This document shows positions 43,928-51,977 of a stretch of 64,000 nucleotides of DNA, piece by piece. A program made the translations under genes and the position numbers. The DNA is from Cyclobacteriaceae bacterium. GTDB taxonomy: Bacteria > Bacteroidota > Bacteroidia > Cytophagales > Cyclobacteriaceae. The DNA is taken from the NCBI GenBank assembly GCA_026129485.1, contig JAHCHY010000015.1:1-64000 (forward strand). Direction: 5' to 3'. The notes under the pieces are model-generated. The model saw nothing but the letters and a program-made list of their open reading frames with translations. It did no database searches and was not told where the DNA came from. Positions within the stretch are counted from its first letter, which is position 1. Every line of letters starts with the position of its first letter.

Positions 43928-44438
43928 GCAAATAGAAAAATTGCTGGAGAAGTATTGGAACTGCGAAACTTCGCTGGAAGAAGAGCACCGGTTGCGCGAA
44001 TATTTTCGCGGGCAGGTGCCCGAAAGCCTGCACGATGTGGCCAGCCTGTTCCGCTACTTTGAAAGTCAGCAACAAAAAGAAATAGTAAGCCCGGATTTTG
44101 ATGTGCAGGTGAAGCAGAAAATCCGGCAGCACCGCCCGAAAGGCAGATTGGTAAACCTGTCGTTTGCCATGCGCATTGCGGCAGGATTGCTGGTAGTAGT
44201 GGTGGCAACCTACTTTGTGCGGCAGGAAATCCGCAAGGCGTATCCGGCCGATGTTGCAGATACCTACACCGATCCGCAGTTAGCGCTGGAAGAAACCAAG
44301 AAAGCGTTAATGATGCTCTCGAAAGGCTTTACCAAAGCCGAGAAAGAAGCCGGCAAACTGAAAGTGTTTAACGAAGCCGAACAAAAAATTCAAGGCAAGG
44401 TTTTGGATAGTGATTCGGAAACAGAAGGACAGATATAA
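43917..44438 (+). CDS. Probable anti-sigma factor, single-span membrane protein
   Basis: The 173-residue protein begins MDSKQIEKLLEKYWNCETSLEEEHRLREYF, a cytosolic domain typical of regulators encoded next to Bacteroidota ECF sigma factors. One transmembrane helix follows (AAGLLVVVVATYFV, about 82-97) and a short charged periplasmic tail. An ATG 6 bases upstream is also possible. It likely holds the sigma factor inactive at the membrane until an envelope signal arrives. This is inferred from position and topology. Confidence 0.75.
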   Translation: MDSKQIEKLLEKYWNCETSLEEEHRLREYFRGQVPESLHDVASLFRYFESQQQKEIVSPDFDVQVKQKIRQHRPKGRLVNLSFAMRIAAGLLVVVVATYFVRQEIRKAYPADVADTYTDPQLALEETKKALMMLSKGFTKAEKEAGKLKVFNEAEQKIQGKVLDSDSETEGQI

Positions 44439-44483
44439 AAATTGAACTCAAAACAGGAACAAAATATTTAAATGAATACAGGT

Positions 44484-45005
44484 ATGAAAAAAGTAATAGT
44501 TGGATTGATGGTGATGACAGCTTCATTTGCTGTGCAAGCCCAGGATGCTGTTTCTAAATTCTTCAGCAAGTACCAGAACGATGAGTCGTTCAGCCAGGTA
44601 AACATCAGCAGCAAAATGTTCAGCCTGATGGCTAACCTCGATGTTGAAAAGCCGGAAGACCAGGAAGTGGTGAACATGATCAGTAAAATAAAAGGCTTGC
44701 GCATTCTTGCCAAAGAAGGCGCCCGTAATTCCCGTGAATTATACAAGGAAGCGCTGGGCATGATACCGCAGAAAGATTTTGAAGAGCTGATGACTGTGCG
44801 CGATAAGGATAAAGACATGAAGTTCTTTATCAAGGAAGCCGGGGGCAAGATCAGCGAGCTGGTGATGGTTGCCGGGGGTAATGACGAGTTTATGGTATTG
44901 AGCTTGTTTGGCGAAATTGATTTGAAGCAGGTTTCCAAGATCAGCAAGAAGATGAACATTGAAGGATTGGAAAACCTTGAAAAAATTAAAGACAAGAAAA
45001 ATTAA
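44484..45005 (+). CDS. DUF4252 secreted protein, copy 1
   Basis: The 173-residue protein has a signal peptide (MKKVIVGLMVMTASFAVQAQ) and the DUF4252 pattern: a Phe/Ser-rich start, VNISSKMFSLMANLDVEKPE, ISKIKGLRILAKEG and a terminal VMVAGGNDEFMVLSLFGEIDLKQVSKISKKM. An ATG 12 bases upstream is possible. The function is unknown, and the family is restricted to Bacteroidota and often follows ECF sigma operons. A terminator follows. Confidence 0.85.
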   Translation: MKKVIVGLMVMTASFAVQAQDAVSKFFSKYQNDESFSQVNISSKMFSLMANLDVEKPEDQEVVNMISKIKGLRILAKEGARNSRELYKEALGMIPQKDFEELMTVRDKDKDMKFFIKEAGGKISELVMVAGGNDEFMVLSLFGEIDLKQVSKISKKMNIEGLENLEKIKDKKN

Positions 45006-45022
45006 TTTTCATATTTAAGGAG

Positions 45023-45051
45023 AAAAAGGATGCATCGCCCGCATCCTTTTT
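45023..45051 (+). terminator. Terminator after the first DUF4252 gene
   Basis: AAAAAGGATGC pairs with GCATCCTTTTT across a 7-base loop, ending in a T-rich tail. Confidence 0.88.
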
Positions 45052-45166
45052 ATTTTTATATACGTCTTAGTAAAAAGATTACGTCATCAGCTAACCTACA
45101 GGTATGAAATCAAAATATTTACTACACTTACCAACCCTGCAAGTGAGATCGCGGCCAATAAATAAG

Positions 45167-45715
45167 ATGAAAGCGGTAATTATTATTGTATTATGCGGTG
45201 TGCTGGGCAGCGCGTATGCCCAAACTAAAACCACGCAGGCATTAGACGAAAAATACGATGGGTTGTCATTATTTTTCTATCGCAATACCTTGCGCATGCT
45301 GAACCAGAAAGACGACCCGGCTTTTGACGAGCTGATTAAAGACATTGAAAAGATGCGCTTTATGATGATCAACAAGGAAGAGTCGAGCTTTACGGATAAC
45401 GACTACAAAAAGCTGCTGGAAGGATATAAAGGCGAAGCATACGAAGAGATCATGAGCGGCCGTGCGGATGGCCGCACCTTTACGGTTTACCTGCGCGAAA
45501 CCAATGGTAATGTAAAGGGAACCGTGATCCTCGCAAAGGATGCAACCTCGTTAATGGTATTGGATATACTGGGAAAAATTTCGCTCACGAAGGTGCCCGA
45601 ATTTTTTAATGCGATTGATAACAGTACCGATATAGGCGGCAAGATTAAAAGCTTTATGAGCGATAAGGACGAGAAGGCGGAAAAAGAAAAAAAGGAAGTG
45701 CGCGATAATCAATAA
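45167..45715 (+). CDS. DUF4252 secreted protein, copy 2
   Basis: The 182-residue protein starts at MKAVIIIVLCGVLGSAYAQ, a signal peptide. A frame 63 bases longer is rejected. It is diverged from the copy 1 gene but keeps the same order: DGLSLFFYRNTLRMLNQ, IEKMRFMMINKEESSF, and VILAKDATSLMVLDILGKISLTKV near the end. The Lys/Glu-rich tail is low in complexity. Function is unknown. It is followed closely by the ABC transporter genes. Confidence 0.8.
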   Translation: MKAVIIIVLCGVLGSAYAQTKTTQALDEKYDGLSLFFYRNTLRMLNQKDDPAFDELIKDIEKMRFMMINKEESSFTDNDYKKLLEGYKGEAYEEIMSGRADGRTFTVYLRETNGNVKGTVILAKDATSLMVLDILGKISLTKVPEFFNAIDNSTDIGGKIKSFMSDKDEKAEKEKKEVRDNQ

Positions 45716-45726
45716 CCTGACTGAAA

Positions 45727-46620
45727 TTGGAAACTGTTTTATCTGTTAGCAAGCTCACCAAAAATTTTGGAAAGCTTTGTGCCGTAAACCACCTCGACCT
45801 GGAAGTAAAGCGCGGCCAGGTGTTTGGTATGCTGGGCCCCAATGGAAGCGGTAAGACTACCACCTTGGGCATGCTGATGGGTGTGGTCAACCCGACTTCC
45901 GGAGATTTCAGTTGGTTTGGTGAGCCTGCCACGCACGTTACGCGCAGAAAAATTGGCGCTGTGCTGGAGCACCCGATTTTTTATCCATACCTGAGCGGCC
46001 GGAAAAACTTAGAGCTTAACGCAATGATCAAAGGCGCTGACCCCAACAACATTCCCAAAGTGCTGGATATTGTGGAGCTTACCGCACGCAAGGATGATAA
46101 GTACAGAACCTATTCGCTGGGCATGAAGCAACGGCTGGCTATTGCATCAGCCCTTGTAAGCGATCCGGTTATTTTAATACTCGATGAGCCCACGAACGGT
46201 TTGGACCCGATGGGTATTGCTGAGATCCGCGAAATCATAAAGCGCATTGCCGATGATGGCAAAACCATTATCCTGGCCAGCCACCTGCTGGATGAAGTGC
46301 AAAAAGTATGTACGCATTTTGCGGTATTAAAGCGCGGTACTCTCATGCACATAGGCCCGGTGGATGATGTAGGTAAAGGTGAGGAGATAGTGGAGGTGCA
46401 GGCATATCATGATGACCTGGGAGTTTTGTTACAGGAATTTATGGGCAGCGCTACCATCAAAAAAGAGAACGGATTATTCCAGGTGATGATGAAAGACGGC
46501 TTCCATAGCAAAGACCTGAATCGCTTTTTGTTTGATAAAGGAATTGTGGCATCGCACCTTGCTACACGCAAGAAAAGTTTGGAGAAACAGTTTCTCGAAA
46601 TTCTGGCGGATGCGAAATGA
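45727..46620 (+). CDS. ABC transporter ATP-binding protein
   Basis: The 297-residue protein has Walker A (GPNGSGKTT), the ABC signature (YSLGMKQRLAIA) and Walker B with DEPTNGLDP. It resembles exporters of the CcmA/NatA/BcrA type that act with one membrane partner. A TTG start is used because no ATG or GTG in frame lies before the conserved N-terminal strand. It provides ATP energy for the permease encoded 83 bases downstream. The substrate is unknown. Confidence 0.95.
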   Translation: METVLSVSKLTKNFGKLCAVNHLDLEVKRGQVFGMLGPNGSGKTTTLGMLMGVVNPTSGDFSWFGEPATHVTRRKIGAVLEHPIFYPYLSGRKNLELNAMIKGADPNNIPKVLDIVELTARKDDKYRTYSLGMKQRLAIASALVSDPVILILDEPTNGLDPMGIAEIREIIKRIADDGKTIILASHLLDEVQKVCTHFAVLKRGTLMHIGPVDDVGKGEEIVEVQAYHDDLGVLLQEFMGSATIKKENGLFQVMMKDGFHSKDLNRFLFDKGIVASHLATRKKSLEKQFLEILADAK

Positions 46621-46702
46621 TTTAAAATTCAATATTCCAAATTCAAAATTGGTTGAGCCTTTGAAAATTAACTCGCGCTGTATTGAAATCTTAAATTGAT
46701 TT

Positions 46703-47521
46703 ATGTTACACCTGCTTAAAATAGATTTAAAGAAAATGACTAACTACAGAACCTTCTGGGTTATCTGTGGACTGTATTTTCTGACATTAGGTTCAGTCAC
46801 CATCAGCGGAATGGAGATTCTGAAATGGCTGGCCGGCAAAGGGGCGGAGTTTGGAGCGGCTATAAATATTAATCGTATTCCGCTTTATCATTTCCCGGAC
46901 ATCTGGCAGAACCTGATCTGGATAAGCGGTTTGTTTAAGATCGTATTGGCCGTGATGGTGGTTATTTCCATTACCAACGAATACCAATACCGGACGCTCC
47001 GGCAGAATATTATTGACGGGCTAAGCCGGTGGGAATTTATGCAATCTAAAATCCTCACCAATGTATTGCTTAGCTTAATAAGCGTGGTGATGATTTTGTC
47101 CATTACCTTACTAACCGGTTTTATTTACACGCCCAAAATTGAGTGGGATTTTTTCTTTTTAGGCGCTGAGTTTTTCATTGCCTACTTTATAGAAGTGTTT
47201 GCTTTCCTTTCGTATGCCCTTATGTTAGGAGTGCTGGTGCAACGTTCGGGTTTAACCATTGTGCTGCTTATGCTATCGCACATGATAGAAGCGATCATCA
47301 AGGTTAATATTTTTCGTTCCGGTGTGGAAGCTGAAATAGGATGGTTGAAGCAATTCTTTCCGCTGGAGTCAATTACTAACTTAGTGCCATTGCCTTTTGC
47401 CCGGTATGCCTTGCAGGAAATTCAGGATTATGTTTCATTAACGGCTGTGCTGATTGCGTTGGGCTGGACGGTACTCTTCAACTATTTCGCTTACCTGAAG
47501 CTGAAGAAGTCGGACATCTGA
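46703..47521 (+). CDS. ABC transporter permease (ABC-2 type)
   Basis: The 272-residue protein has about six hydrophobic helices, with TFWVICGLYFLTLGSVTIS near the N terminus and ITNEYQYRTLRQNIIDGLSRWEFMQSK, the conserved cytosolic ABC-2 loop. It pairs with the ATP-binding protein before it to export an unknown lipid or peptide. A composite inverted-repeat element begins 7 bases after its stop. Confidence 0.88.
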   Translation: MLHLLKIDLKKMTNYRTFWVICGLYFLTLGSVTISGMEILKWLAGKGAEFGAAININRIPLYHFPDIWQNLIWISGLFKIVLAVMVVISITNEYQYRTLRQNIIDGLSRWEFMQSKILTNVLLSLISVVMILSITLLTGFIYTPKIEWDFFFLGAEFFIAYFIEVFAFLSYALMLGVLVQRSGLTIVLLMLSHMIEAIIKVNIFRSGVEAEIGWLKQFFPLESITNLVPLPFARYALQEIQDYVSLTAVLIALGWTVLFNYFAYLKLKKSDI

Positions 47522-47527
47522 TCTTAC

Positions 47528-47673
47528 TTAAAGGCATCTCTAAAAACCCATCTTCGAGTGTCGGGCTGAGCTTGTCGAAGCCGATTTGGAGTTGATTTTT
47601 AATATTTATGTTTCGACATGCTGTCTGCCGACAGGCAGGCTCAACATGACAAGGTTTTTAGAGATGCCTTTAA
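47528..47673. repeat. Composite inverted-repeat element, copy 2
   Basis: The 146-base element has perfect ends: TTAAAGGCATCTCTAAAAACC (left, 21 bases shown in part: TTAAAGGCATCTC then TAAAAACC) and the inverse at the right. The core TGAGCTTGTCGAAG (47567-47580) and CAGGCTCAACATGACA (47636-47651) match copy 1 with one difference each. The outer ends differ completely from copy 1. The right end supplies the TAA stop codon of the acetyltransferase gene on the minus strand. It fills the gap between two converging genes. Confidence 0.75.
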
Positions 47674-48098
47674 TTTAATCGTTTTACAAAGTGTAAGCTG
47701 GTTTGCGTGTAACCACGCTGTTGGTAGAACACGTGTGTTTCTGTTCGCCTGTTGTTACAGTTAAGCTCAACCTTTACACATTTCTGTCCGGCTAAGTATG
47801 CTTCGGCATGATAGAGCAGTTGCGTACCCACACCCTGTCCGCGAACGGTTTCATCCACACAAAAAGTCATGATCCGGCCAGTTAACCCGGCAGCGTGCAG
47901 GTAAGTATAGGTGTGCGCTACAATAACACCTACAACCTGTCGGTTAACTTCTGCCACAAAAGTTTTATACCCGGGGCGCTGGTTCTCTTCAATTCGCTGG
48001 GCTATGGCCTGAACATCATCCGGGTAACCCATTTGAAATAACAGCCGGGCTATGGGTTCCGCGTGTCTGGTTGTGGCTTCAAAGATTTGAACGCTCAT
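47670..48098 (-). CDS. GNAT-family N-acetyltransferase
   Basis: The 142-residue protein has the GNAT fold with the acetyl-CoA loop RGQGVGTQLL and the C-terminal strand FYQQRGY. The N terminus (IFEATTRHAEPIARLLFQMGYP) is typical. The substrate is unknown. Its stop codon lies within the terminal repeat of the composite element, so the original C terminus may have been altered by that insertion. Confidence 0.88.
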   Translation of the reverse strand: MSVQIFEATTRHAEPIARLLFQMGYPDDVQAIAQRIEENQRPGYKTFVAEVNRQVVGVIVAHTYTYLHAAGLTGRIMTFCVDETVRGQGVGTQLLYHAEAYLAGQKCVKVELNCNNRRTETHVFYQQRGYTQTSLHFVKRLN

Positions 48099-48101
48099 AG
48101 A

Positions 48102-48131
48102 TTGCTAAGGTAAGCAAGAGTTGTACTTTTG
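48102..48131 (+). promoter_or_regulatory. Promoter of the SemiSWEET gene
   Basis: TTGC (48102-48105) and TACTTTTG (48124-48131) are 18 bases apart, the same arrangement as at 3166-3195. The expected transcript start near 48138 excludes the TTG at 48121 as start codon and favours the GTG at 48148. Confidence 0.65.
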
Positions 48132-48147
48132 TGAAAAACAATTTCGT

Positions 48148-48405
48148 GTGGATGCCGCTAAAATTTTAGGACTGGTAGCCGGGTTTCTCACCACGGTGGC
48201 CTTTGTTCCGCAGGTAGTCAAAACATGGCGCAGCAAGTCCGCACGCGATCTTTCGCTGGTCATGTTCTTGCTTTTTTGCACGGGTATTTTTTTGTGGATG
48301 ATCTACGGCTTTATGATCAATGAATTACCGGTAATTCTCTGGAACATCATTACATTAGTATTGGCATTGATAATCCTCTTTTTCAAGCTGCGGTTTAAAG
48401 ATTAG
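48148..48405 (+). CDS. SemiSWEET/PQ-loop sugar transporter-like protein
   Basis: The 85-residue protein has three transmembrane helices and the PQ-loop signature FVPQVVKTWRSKSARDLSL after the first helix. This is the SemiSWEET architecture, which dimerises to transport sugars by facilitated diffusion. The GTG at 48148 gives the expected start (V-D-A-A-K-I-L-G-L-V-A-G) and agrees with the promoter. The substrate is not determined. Confidence 0.88.
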   Translation: MDAAKILGLVAGFLTTVAFVPQVVKTWRSKSARDLSLVMFLLFCTGIFLWMIYGFMINELPVILWNIITLVLALIILFFKLRFKD

Positions 48406-48458
48406 CGTAATGCTCAGCTCCATTAAATCAATAATCGCAAATCACTAATCACCAATCA

Positions 48459-49208
48459 TTAAAGCCCTTTCACGCTAAAGCCACCGTCAACGGCAATGTT
48501 CTGCCCGGTAATGTAGCTGCTTTTATCCATAGCCAAATAAGCGGCCAGGCTTGCTACTTCTTCCGGTTTGCCTACGCGGCCCATCGGTGTGCGGCTGATA
48601 ATTTTTTCCAAACGATCTTGTTGTGAAAGCACGGGCTGGGCTAATGGTGTTTCGATATACCACGGTGAGATAGCATTTACGCGGATATGATCGGCACTCC
48701 ACTCAGCAGCGAGATGCTTGGTTAATTGAATGATGGCTGCCTTCGTCATCCCGTAAGGCGGCCCGCTTTGCACATCTACCATGCCGGCTACCGATGCAAT
48801 GTTAATCACACTTGCATGACCGGATTTTTTAAGGAGCGTGTGGCACAGGTGTGTAAGCTGCACCATGCTGAACAGGTTGGTTTCAAAAAGCTGCCGGATT
48901 TCGGCATCGGTATAATCCGTAAATTTTTTACGCAGGTTAGTGCCCACATTATTTACGAGTATATCCAGCCGGCCCCAGTTTTCATATATCTTTTGGGTTA
49001 ACCGGTTACGAAAATCCGGGTTGCTTAAATCGCCTTCGTGGGTAAACAGGTTGGCCGAGTTTTTTACTTTGCCCTGAATGGTTTTGGTGTTGCGGGCCAC
49101 TACCAATACTTCAGCGCCTGATTCTAAAAACTCGCGGGCGATGGCCAGGCCAATACCTTTAGTGCCTCCGGTTATCAATGCTTTTTTTCCTTGCAGGGTC
49201 CAGCTCAT
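48459..49208 (-). CDS. SDR-family oxidoreductase (tropinone reductase-like)
   Basis: The 249-residue protein shows the NAD(P) motif [18 protein letters not shown], catalytic Ser-Tyr-Lys (IASVAG..., YGMTKAA) and the C-terminal [13 protein letters not shown]. It resembles plant and bacterial tropinone-reductase-like SDRs. The substrate is unknown. It overlaps the zinc-ribbon gene upstream by 4 bases. Confidence 0.9.
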   Translation of the reverse strand: MSWTLQGKKALITGGTKGIGLAIAREFLESGAEVLVVARNTKTIQGKVKNSANLFTHEGDLSNPDFRNRLTQKIYENWGRLDILVNNVGTNLRKKFTDYTDAEIRQLFETNLFSMVQLTHLCHTLLKKSGHASVINIASVAGMVDVQSGPPYGMTKAAIIQLTKHLAAEWSADHIRVNAISPWYIETPLAQPVLSQQDRLEKIISRTPMGRVGKPEEVASLAAYLAMDKSSYITGQNIAVDGGFSVKGL

Positions 49209-49588
49209 TGGGGTTGTGATTTGGGTGATTCTCCTTTTACTACCAAAAGGTACCAGTTATTCTCTAATGGCAAATAGCCTTGCTCGTAGCAGAAATTATA
49301 CACGGCACCGTCTTTGGTTTTATACTGGCTGGTAAAGTAAGTAAAGTCGAAGCCTTTTTCGTTCAGCTTGTCGCGGTTCACTTTGGTTTTGCCGCCTTTG
49401 TTCAGCTCAAGCAGTATCCTGCGGTTCTTGCGCAAAATGTTGGTTACGTTGTTCATGTAAGCCGTTTCATCGCGGTTCAGCTTGTTGTTGTACGAAACCC
49501 GGCATTGGTCCGAGCAGAATTTTTTATCGGCCCGGCCGGTAATCTTGGCGCCACACTCTAAGCACACCTTTTCTTCTTTTTTTGCCAT
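49205..49588 (-). CDS. Zinc-ribbon protein, conserved in Bacteroidota
   Basis: The 127-residue protein opens with a zinc ribbon, [23 protein letters not shown] (CxxC...CxxxC at residues about 9-29), then a basic helical region ([25 protein letters not shown]) and a C-terminal beta part ([29 protein letters not shown]). No known enzymatic motif. It may bind nucleic acid or another protein. It is coupled by a 4-base overlap to the downstream SDR gene. Confidence 0.75.
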   Translation of the reverse strand: MAKKEEKVCLECGAKITGRADKKFCSDQCRVSYNNKLNRDETAYMNNVTNILRKNRRILLELNKGGKTKVNRDKLNEKGFDFTYFTSQYKTKDGAVYNFCYEQGYLPLENNWYLLVVKGESPKSQPQ

Positions 49589-49770
49589 GATTTAAGGGTT
49601 TCGTGTGATTTTGATAGCCGTTTTTAAACGTTTATAAACGAATATAACCGAAACTAATTGATTAAAAAACGACTAACCGGATGGCGCTGCCTCACCTTTG
49701 CATCATCAACCGGCACAAAACCCGGTTGCGGTTCCGGAAAATAAATGTTTAACAATTAAATACTACAATT

Positions 49771-50109
49771 ATGAAAAGCGTAAGAAACAGCGTACAGTTA
49801 ATCGGGCGGTTGGGTAAAGACCCGGAAGTGAGAACGTTTGGCAACAACCAAAAGGCTTTTTTCTCTATCGCCACTACCGACAGCTACAAGAATGCGAAAG
49901 GCGAGAAGGTGGAAGACACGCAATGGCACAACGTGGTGATGTGGGGCAAGCTGGCGGAGATTGCCGGCCAGTACTTAAAGAAAGGTGCGGAAGTAGCCGT
50001 GGAAGGCAAGCTGGTGCACCGCGTATATGAAACCGACAAAGGCGAGAAGCGCTACATTACCGAGATCAATGTGAATGACCTGGCCATGCTGGGCGCTAAG
50101 CAGAAGTAA
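49771..50109 (+). CDS. ssb: Single-stranded DNA-binding protein
   Basis: The 112-residue protein is one OB-fold: VRNSVQLIGRLGKDPEVR at the N terminus, FFSIATTDSYKNAKGEK, WHNVVMWGKLAEIAGQYLKKGAEVAVEGKL. It lacks the acidic C-terminal tail of main replicative SSBs, so it may be a second, accessory SSB common in Bacteroidota. It binds ssDNA. A terminator follows. Confidence 0.93.
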   Translation: MKSVRNSVQLIGRLGKDPEVRTFGNNQKAFFSIATTDSYKNAKGEKVEDTQWHNVVMWGKLAEIAGQYLKKGAEVAVEGKLVHRVYETDKGEKRYITEINVNDLAMLGAKQK

Positions 50110-50130
50110 ATCTTTTGATTTGGAATTTTG

Positions 50131-50158
50131 AAAAGGCCCCGGTAATGACGGGGCTTTT
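50131..50158 (+). terminator. Terminator after ssb
   Basis: AAAAG-G-CCCCG pairs with CGGGGCTTTT (one bulged G) around a 7-base loop, with a short T tail. Confidence 0.8.
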
Positions 50159-50180
50159 GTTAAATTTGGAATATAGATAA

Positions 50181-50238
50181 GTCATTGTTGTGTATAGCCG
50201 AAGGTTGTGGCCAATTGGTCGACTCCGTGGACAATGAC
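50181..50238. repeat. Inverted repeat in the leader of the NYN gene
   Basis: GTCATTGT (50181-50188) and ACAATGAC (50231-50238) form a perfect 8-bp stem enclosing 42 bases that include the palindrome CCAATTGG. It ends 6 bases before the NYN start codon and would hold the ribosome site next to a hairpin. It could be a target of the NYN nuclease itself or a cassette edge. Confidence 0.45.
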
Positions 50239-50244
50239 GACTAA

Positions 50245-50886
50245 ATGATTTTAAACCAGATGAAAATGGAAGGTAATTTAAGAATTGGAGTTTTTTATGA
50301 TGGCTCACACTTTAATTACGCACAAAACTATTTTTGGGGTAAGAAGTTAGGGTGGCTTTCATTTCAACCGACACATAACCTATTTGAGGACTTTGTACGG
50401 AGACACTACCAGGGGTTTCTAGACTACAAAGTAGTTTACGCTGCTTGGTATCAAGGACTTTATCCAACGACAAACGCAACGGAGAAAAATTTAAAATTGG
50501 ACAGAAACCGACACCAAGACTTATTGCATGCTGGTATTGAAACAAAGTTTCACCCAATGTCACAGAGTCAAGGAGAAAAAGGAATTGATGTTGCAATGGC
50601 AATTGACATTTTGCAAATCGGACTTGAAAATACTATTGATGTTGCAATCTTAGTAACGGGTGATGGGGACTTCGTTCCATTAGTTCGGGCATTAATGAAA
50701 CGAGGTATGGGAGTTATTGTTGCATACTTCGAGTATGAGGACGAAGGTCGTAAGAGTTTTGCCAATCTAAGACTAAAAGATGCCTGCAATTTTGCACTAA
50801 ATATTAACGCACTCGAAAAAGATAAGGATTATAAAAACATATTCAAGTCATTGTTTAAGCAAACGGACTCTAATTCTAATTCTTAG
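50245..50886 (+). CDS. NYN-domain ribonuclease-like protein
   Basis: The 213-residue protein matches the NYN/PIN-like fold of the LabA/DUF88 group: D19 in VFYDGSHFNY, D115 in GIDVAMAIDIL, and D140/D142 in VTGDGDFVPLV, an acidic set that binds metal in PIN-like RNases. It should be cytosolic. It is AT-richer than ssb and the downstream cation exporter, and no partner gene is adjacent. ATG codons at 50245, 50260 and 50266 are possible. It may act on RNA, and a defence or regulatory role is conjecture. Confidence 0.85.
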   Translation: MILNQMKMEGNLRIGVFYDGSHFNYAQNYFWGKKLGWLSFQPTHNLFEDFVRRHYQGFLDYKVVYAAWYQGLYPTTNATEKNLKLDRNRHQDLLHAGIETKFHPMSQSQGEKGIDVAMAIDILQIGLENTIDVAILVTGDGDFVPLVRALMKRGMGVIVAYFEYEDEGRKSFANLRLKDACNFALNINALEKDKDYKNIFKSLFKQTDSNSNS

Positions 50887-50975
50887 CGAGGTCTTCGCCT
50901 TTTAGCTTAGAACTTAGTTTTAATAGCGCGAGATACGAAGCGAAACCCTGTGAGAAATAACACATACTAAAATTC

Positions 50976-50983
50976 TACCTTTG
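50976..50983 (+). promoter_or_regulatory. Candidate -7 box for the CDF transporter
   Basis: TACCTTTG matches TAnnTTTG, 20 bases before the ATG at 51004. No -33 box was found. Confidence 0.45.
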
Positions 50984-51003
50984 TAAGCACTGGGTTACAA
51001 TAC

Positions 51004-51897
51004 ATGGTCGATACCACCCAAACCAACCAGCAGACAGCCGTTAAAGCAACTTACTTTAGTATTGTTGGTAATTCGTTGCTGGCAGTAATAAAATGGCTTA
51101 CCGGTTATTTCGGGAACTCGTATGCCCTGATTGCCGATGCCATTGAATCCACAACCGATATTTTTTCGTCATTGCTGGTGCTGTTCGGGCTCCGGTATGC
51201 CAACAGGCCCGCAGACAAGAACCATCCTTACGGCCACGGCCGGTTAGAGCCTTTGATCACATTTATAATCGTGGCGTTTCTTGTTGTATCGGCTGTAATT
51301 ATTGCCCGCGATAGCATTATCAACATCCGCACACCACATGAGCTACCCGAAACATTTACGCTGTTTGTGCTGGCGCCCATCATTATCTGGAAAGAAGCTT
51401 CGTACCAGTTGGTAATGCGCAAGGCGCGGCAAACCAACAGCTCATCGCTTAAGGCAGATGCCTGGCACCATCGCAGCGATGCCATTACTTCCGTAGCGGC
51501 TTTTATCGGAATATCCATTGCATTGATTTTGGGTAAAGGCTACGAATCGGCCGATGACTGGGCTGCACTGTTTGCTTCCGGGTTTATCCTGTATAACAGC
51601 TATAAAATATTTCGTCCGGCATTAGGCGAGATCATGGACGAGAACGTGTACGATGACCTGGTGGCCGAGATAAAAAGAATATCCTTAACCGTAAACGGAG
51701 TGATCGCTACCGAAAAATGTTTTATCCGCAAAGCCGGCATGATCTATCATGTCGATCTGCATGCCACCGTGAATGCCACCATATCCGTAAAGGCCGGGCA
51801 TGATATTGCGCATCGGTTAAAAGACACGCTCAGGAGCGAAATTCCGCAGCTCGGTAACGTACTTATCCATATCGAACCCCACCCGCAAGATCAGTAA
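51004..51897 (+). CDS. Cation diffusion facilitator transporter
   Basis: The 297-residue protein has six transmembrane helices, the metal-site motif in helix 2 (ALIADAIESTTDIFSS), the HHRSD motif in helix 5 (AWHHRSDAITS), and a C-terminal cytosolic ferredoxin-like domain (MIYHVDLHATVNATISVKAGHDIAHRLKD). It exports divalent metals such as Zn2+ in exchange for protons. Specificity is not clear, since helix 2 has D...D rather than H...D. Confidence 0.93.
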   Translation: MVDTTQTNQQTAVKATYFSIVGNSLLAVIKWLTGYFGNSYALIADAIESTTDIFSSLLVLFGLRYANRPADKNHPYGHGRLEPLITFIIVAFLVVSAVIIARDSIINIRTPHELPETFTLFVLAPIIIWKEASYQLVMRKARQTNSSSLKADAWHHRSDAITSVAAFIGISIALILGKGYESADDWAALFASGFILYNSYKIFRPALGEIMDENVYDDLVAEIKRISLTVNGVIATEKCFIRKAGMIYHVDLHATVNATISVKAGHDIAHRLKDTLRSEIPQLGNVLIHIEPHPQDQ

Positions 51898-51977
51898 CAG
51901 ATACCGCTGGTGTATTGGGTACAACAGGAAACATACAGGTGCGTTAATAACCCAACCGATTCGTTATTTTTACACTG

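Noticed and set aside
47670-48098. Acetyltransferase gene truncated by the repeat element
   Set aside because: The repeat supplies the stop codon, but the protein length and final strand match normal GNAT proteins, so at most a few residues were changed.
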